DNA of 37,607 nt from an uncultured bacterium (lineage in GTDB: Bacteria; Desulfobacterota; Desulfobaccia; Desulfobaccales; 0-14-0-80-60-11), in contig CALEAV010000034.1 in NCBI GenBank assembly GCA_937943575.1, forward strand, positions 1 through 37,607. Reading direction: 5' to 3'. The notes beneath the pieces were generated by a model. That model searched no databases. It saw only the letters and a program-made list of their open reading frames with translations, and was not told the origin of the DNA. This document shows, piece after piece, positions 35,006-37,607 of this stretch. The translations under genes were made by a program, and so were the position numbers. Positions within the stretch are counted from its first letter, which is position 1. Every line of letters begins with the position of its first letter.

Positions 35006-35185
35006 TTACGGGGCGGCGTTTTTCGGGGGCGGCTCCGGTTCGCCCTCCTCCCGGGGCTTGAGGGTGAGGTCCCGGGTGAACTCCAGGCATTTCTGGCCGT
35101 GGGCCAGGGAATATTTCTTCTGGCAGTCCTTGCGCCAGGCGCAGATGACGCAGATATTCTTCTCTTCCACCGGCGTGGCCGGCAT
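35006..35185 (-). CDS. Small cysteine-rich protein
   Basis: 59 residues. Four cysteines lie in CVICAWRKDC and KCLEF (spacing C-x2-C-x5-C, then a fourth about 14 on), followed by FTRDLTLKP and a Pro/Glu-rich end. This could be a small zinc-binding module; I know no function. The ATG at 35185 is preceded by GAGGAGG with five-base spacing, strong for such a short gene, and supports real translation. It stands between argS and the membrane-protein gene, reading the same way as argS. Confidence 0.7.
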   Translation of the reverse strand: MPATPVEEKNICVICAWRKDCQKKYSLAHGQKCLEFTRDLTLKPREEGEPEPPPKNAAP

Positions 35186-35412
35186 GGCCACCTCCTCAGC
35201 AGGGCTGGAGGGGAGGGAGCGGTTGGCGGCATCCCCTCCATGCTTGTCCTGATGGCAGATTTTCCTGACGGCCCGGACCCCGCCCCCCCGAAGTCTCCCC
35301 CCTCGGGGACCGGGGCGAGGGCACCGGGGAAAGGCAGGGGGGAGCCCTTTTGAACCTTATCGTTGTTTAATTTATCATGGCCCGGGACCCGGAGACAAGG
35401 CGGCAGGGAAAT

Positions 35413-35509
35413 GTTCAGTTATCTGAACCATCGGGGAAAATTTTTTGGCTAGACCGGAAGAAGTTATAAGTGACGCGGGCGGCCTTTGTTTCAAAAACTG
35501 AACATTCAG
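35413..35509. promoter_or_regulatory. Two TTCAG/CTGAA dyads with a promoter-like -10 between
   Basis: GTTCAG-TTAT-CTGAAC (35413-35428) is a perfect dyad. CTGAA-CA-TTCAG (35498-35509) has the same half-sites in opposite order. TATAAG (35465-35470) lies between them as a possible -10 for the plus-strand gene at 35631, with no good -35. The 445-base gap 35186-35630 holds nothing else I can support. Confidence 0.45.
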
Positions 35510-35630
35510 GGGCAGGCAGCCCCGTCCCTGCCGCCGGGGCGGGACCGGCACCCGGGGCGGGCCGCTGCCGGTGCAAAATCTGCTAAAATCCCGGAGGAGG
35601 CGCAGCGCATCTTCAATATCGGGGCATCGC

Positions 35631-37129
35631 ATGACGACCTGGCTTTCCCCCCGCAGCTGGAAGGTGGTTCTGGGGGCCTTCATTACGGCCTATGCCCTCA
35701 ATTTTTTGGCCGCCACCACCGCCGACCCGGACCTCTGGGGCTTCCTGGCCTTCGGCCGGCTCTTCTGGAACAGCCCATCGTTCCCGTACGAGGACGTCTT
35801 CTCCTTCACCCCCACCCTCAAGCCCTGGGTCTATCACGAATGGCTCTCCGGGGTGATCTTTTACCCCATCTACCAAGCCTTCGGGGCTGCAGGCCTGCAG
35901 ACTCTCAAGTATGGCGTGGGCCTGGCCACCGTCTTTTTCCTCTACCGCACCGCGGTGCTCCGGGGCGCCCACCCCCTGGCGGTGGTGGTGATCTTTCTGC
36001 CGTTGCTCCCTTTGTTCCGAGCCTTTTACAACCCGGTGCGGCCCCAGGTCTTCACCTTCCTGTTTGTGGCCCTCTTTCTGTACCTGCTGGAGCGGGCCCG
36101 TCTCTTGGGGCAGAACCGGTCCCTGGTGCTGGTGCCCGTCGTCATGCCCCTGTGGGCCAATCTGCATGGCGGCTTTGTGGCCGGGCTGGGGCTGCTTCTC
36201 CTTTATGGAGTGGGGAAGCCCTGGCCCGCCGAATGTTCCGGCCTTATCTCCTGGCCCTGGGCGCAGGGCTGCTGTCCACCCTGGCAAACCCCTACGGCCT
36301 GCAATACTGGCATTATATGTACCAGGCCCTTGCCATGCCCCGCCCCATGATCACGGAATGGATGTCGATGCTTGGTTACGCCCTTCATGTGAAAAAGGAG
36401 CATTCCTTCACAGCCGCGGTATCCTTCCCGATCCTGTTTTCCATTTTATTGCTGTTTTTGGGGTTTCTCATGTGGCGCAGCCGCTGGCGGGAGATCACCC
36501 CCTCTGTGGTCTTATTGACCGGGGTGACCCTGGCCGTGAAACATGTGCGGCACCTGATGCTCTTTTATGTGTTTGCGGCGGTCTATCTGCCGGTGTGCCT
36601 GCGACTGTATGTGGCGGACCTGTCCTCCCGCCCCGGCCTGCGCGCCTTCTGGCAGCGGCCCCGGGTGCAGCCGACGGTTTTCGCCCTCATGCTGGCGACC
36701 ACCCTCTCCTTGGGGGTGAATTTTGTCTGGCGCGGCCCCCTGCAACTTTCCTTGCCCGCCTACGCCGAAAGAGGGGTGACCGGCATGTATTACCCTCACA
36801 GCATCTTCGCCTACCTGGAACGGGAGAAGCTCTCCGGCAGACTGCTGGTGGAGTTTGTCTGGGGGGAATATGTCCTGTGGCGCTTCCATCCCCGGCTCAC
36901 CGTGGCCCTGGACGGCCGCTTTGAGACCGTCTACCCCCCGGAGGTCATTGACGATTACTTCACCTTTTATTATGCCCGGCCCGGCTGGCAGCGCTTCCTG
37001 GAGAGATACCGGCCGGACCTGATCCTCATCAAGGACGGGGGCAGACTGCCGCAGCTGCTGCAAGGCCAGGGCGCCTGGCGGGTGTTGCACCAGGAACCCG
37101 GAGCGGTGCTGTTGGGTCCCTCTCAGTAA
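35631..37129 (+). pseudogene. Multi-helix membrane protein, frameshifted (possible GT-C glycosyltransferase)
   Basis: Two overlapping frames carry one protein. The first (from ATG 35631) reads MTTWLSPRSWKVVL, then DPDLWGFLAFGRLFW and VYHEWLSGVIF, typical of GT-C-type enzymes with acidic residues in the first loop, and seven or so membrane helices. At about 36212-36215, in a run of four G, the frame must shift by one base: the second frame continues EALARRMFRPYLLALGAGLLSTLANPYGLQYW and further helices, ending in a soluble C-terminal part (LLVEFVWGEYVLWRF, RFETVYPPEVIDDYF). One added G gives exactly 1500 bases, 499 residues. Sequencing error, true mutation or slippage cannot be separated here. 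Glycosyltransferase identity is inferred from topology and the DPD/HEW elements only. Confidence 0.7.
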
Positions 37130-37406
37130 ATCCCTTAGAATATTATCAGTATAATCCTGAGAGTTGTCTCGGTTAAAACGTCGCGATTCGAATAATCGTG
37201 CGCAGCTCAAGGATAGGGATTAAGTTTGATTTTCAGAAAATAACGATTAATTTTTTTTATTTTAATTACTAGTGATGCCGGGAGAACCGGCTGTGGTTCA
37301 GAAATTTTGCTGCAGGCACCGCTTTGAGTTCAGCTGGTGGAACATCGAGGCCGGCCGGCGGCGGCCCAAGGGCTCCCCGGGGCCCGAAAGCCCCCCTGCC
37401 AGAAGG

Positions 37407-37422
37407 TGGCACAGGGATTGCG
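37407..37422 (+). promoter_or_regulatory. Sigma-54 (-24/-12) promoter of the Flp pilin gene
   Basis: TGGCAC, five bases, TTGCG: the RpoN consensus with correct spacing, ending about 80 bases before the pilin ATG. The rest of the gap 37130-37406 is AT-rich at first (several short A/T dyads, e.g. ATTAT-CAGT-ATAAT), then GC-rich, with no gene seen. Confidence 0.8.
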
Positions 37423-37503
37423 TATTGTTTGGGCACACCCCCGTCAGGCGGCCCGGGACCCCGGCGGGGAGACCAGAACACCCTCATAAGGGAGGACGAG
37501 GTG

Positions 37504-37607
37504 ATGGAACTGCTGAAGCGTTTCTGGTACGGGGAGGAGGCCGTGTCAGCGGTGGAATACGCCATCCTCCTGGCATTCCTGGTCTTGCTGGTGTCCGCGG
37601 CAATGAC
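37504..37607 (+). CDS. Flp-type IVb pilin (5' part, cut by the window end)
   Basis: The 34 visible codons read a short leader MELLKRFWYGEE, then AVSAVEYAILLAFLVLLVSAAM. This matches the Flp/TadE-like class of type IVb pilins: a basic start, Gly-Glu region with the prepilin cleavage site near GEEA, and the hydrophobic helix with Glu and Tyr (VEYAI) conserved at positions 5-6 of the mature pilin. Such pilins form adhesive Tad pili. GGAGG lies eight bases before this ATG; a GTG directly upstream (37501) is a second possible start. Expression from a sigma-54 promoter suggests control by an NtrC-type activator. Confidence 0.85.
   Translation, partial: MELLKRFWYGEEAVSAVEYAILLAFLVLLVSAAM

Overview
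The window is GC-rich, densely coding DNA from a bacterium, most probably a Desulfobacterota (former Deltaproteobacteria) anaerobe. Pointers are a metV-metF pair, an eight-haem cytochrome c fused to a membrane cytochrome b, a DsrE-type protein, an HpnG-like hopanoid enzyme and a sigma-54 activator with a cysteine-bearing PAS domain. The phylum is inferred from gene content, not from a marker phylogeny. No rRNA, tRNA, CRISPR array or insertion sequence was recognised.

Layout. 1-2.6 kb: a secreted protein, folD with its terminator, and a PilZ protein. 2.8-7.9 kb: lysC from a clear sigma-70 promoter, cimA, a ComEA-like protein, an AT-rich CpXC gene and tsaD. 8.0-12.9 kb: a tight plus-strand run of pncB, dedA, a nucleoside phosphorylase, a DUF1786 protein and a metallo-beta-lactamase-fold hydrolase. 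13.1-17.5 kb: a half-size UPF0016 transporter, then aroK, aroC, tyrA (shikimate to tyrosine) and serS. 17.7-20.5 kb, minus strand: a lipoprotein and a porin with promoter and terminator. 20.7-24.3 kb: an IspH-UbiA fusion, a CruF-like carotenoid protein and an HpnG-like phosphorylase, all isoprenoid-related. 24.5-30.3 kb, minus strand: a membrane protein, a DsrE-like protein, the cytochrome, metF and metV. 30.6-32.0 kb: a sigma-54 activator. 32.1-35.2 kb, minus strand: a SPOR-like protein, argS and a small cysteine protein. 35.6-37.6 kb: a frameshifted membrane protein and the start of an Flp pilin gene behind a sigma-54 promoter.

The main discovery candidate is the cytochrome at 25893-28472. 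The signal peptide and first CxxCH haem site are separated from the other seven haem sites and the cytochrome b domain by one in-frame TGA at 28152-28154. A stem-loop right after that TGA fits the published bacterial SECIS rules (stem length, spacing of 16 nt, small apical loop with an early G). The simplest reading is a selenocysteine-containing CbcL-like quinone-linked multihaem cytochrome; a nonsense mutation or sequencing error is the alternative.

Other points: IspH fused to a UbiA prenyltransferase and placed beside CruF-like and HpnG-like genes; a family of GC-rich palindromic intergenic repeats with at least four copies; a nested in-frame start in lysC predicting an alpha/beta aspartokinase; and operator-like dyads before the sigma-54 regulator and before the frameshifted membrane gene.
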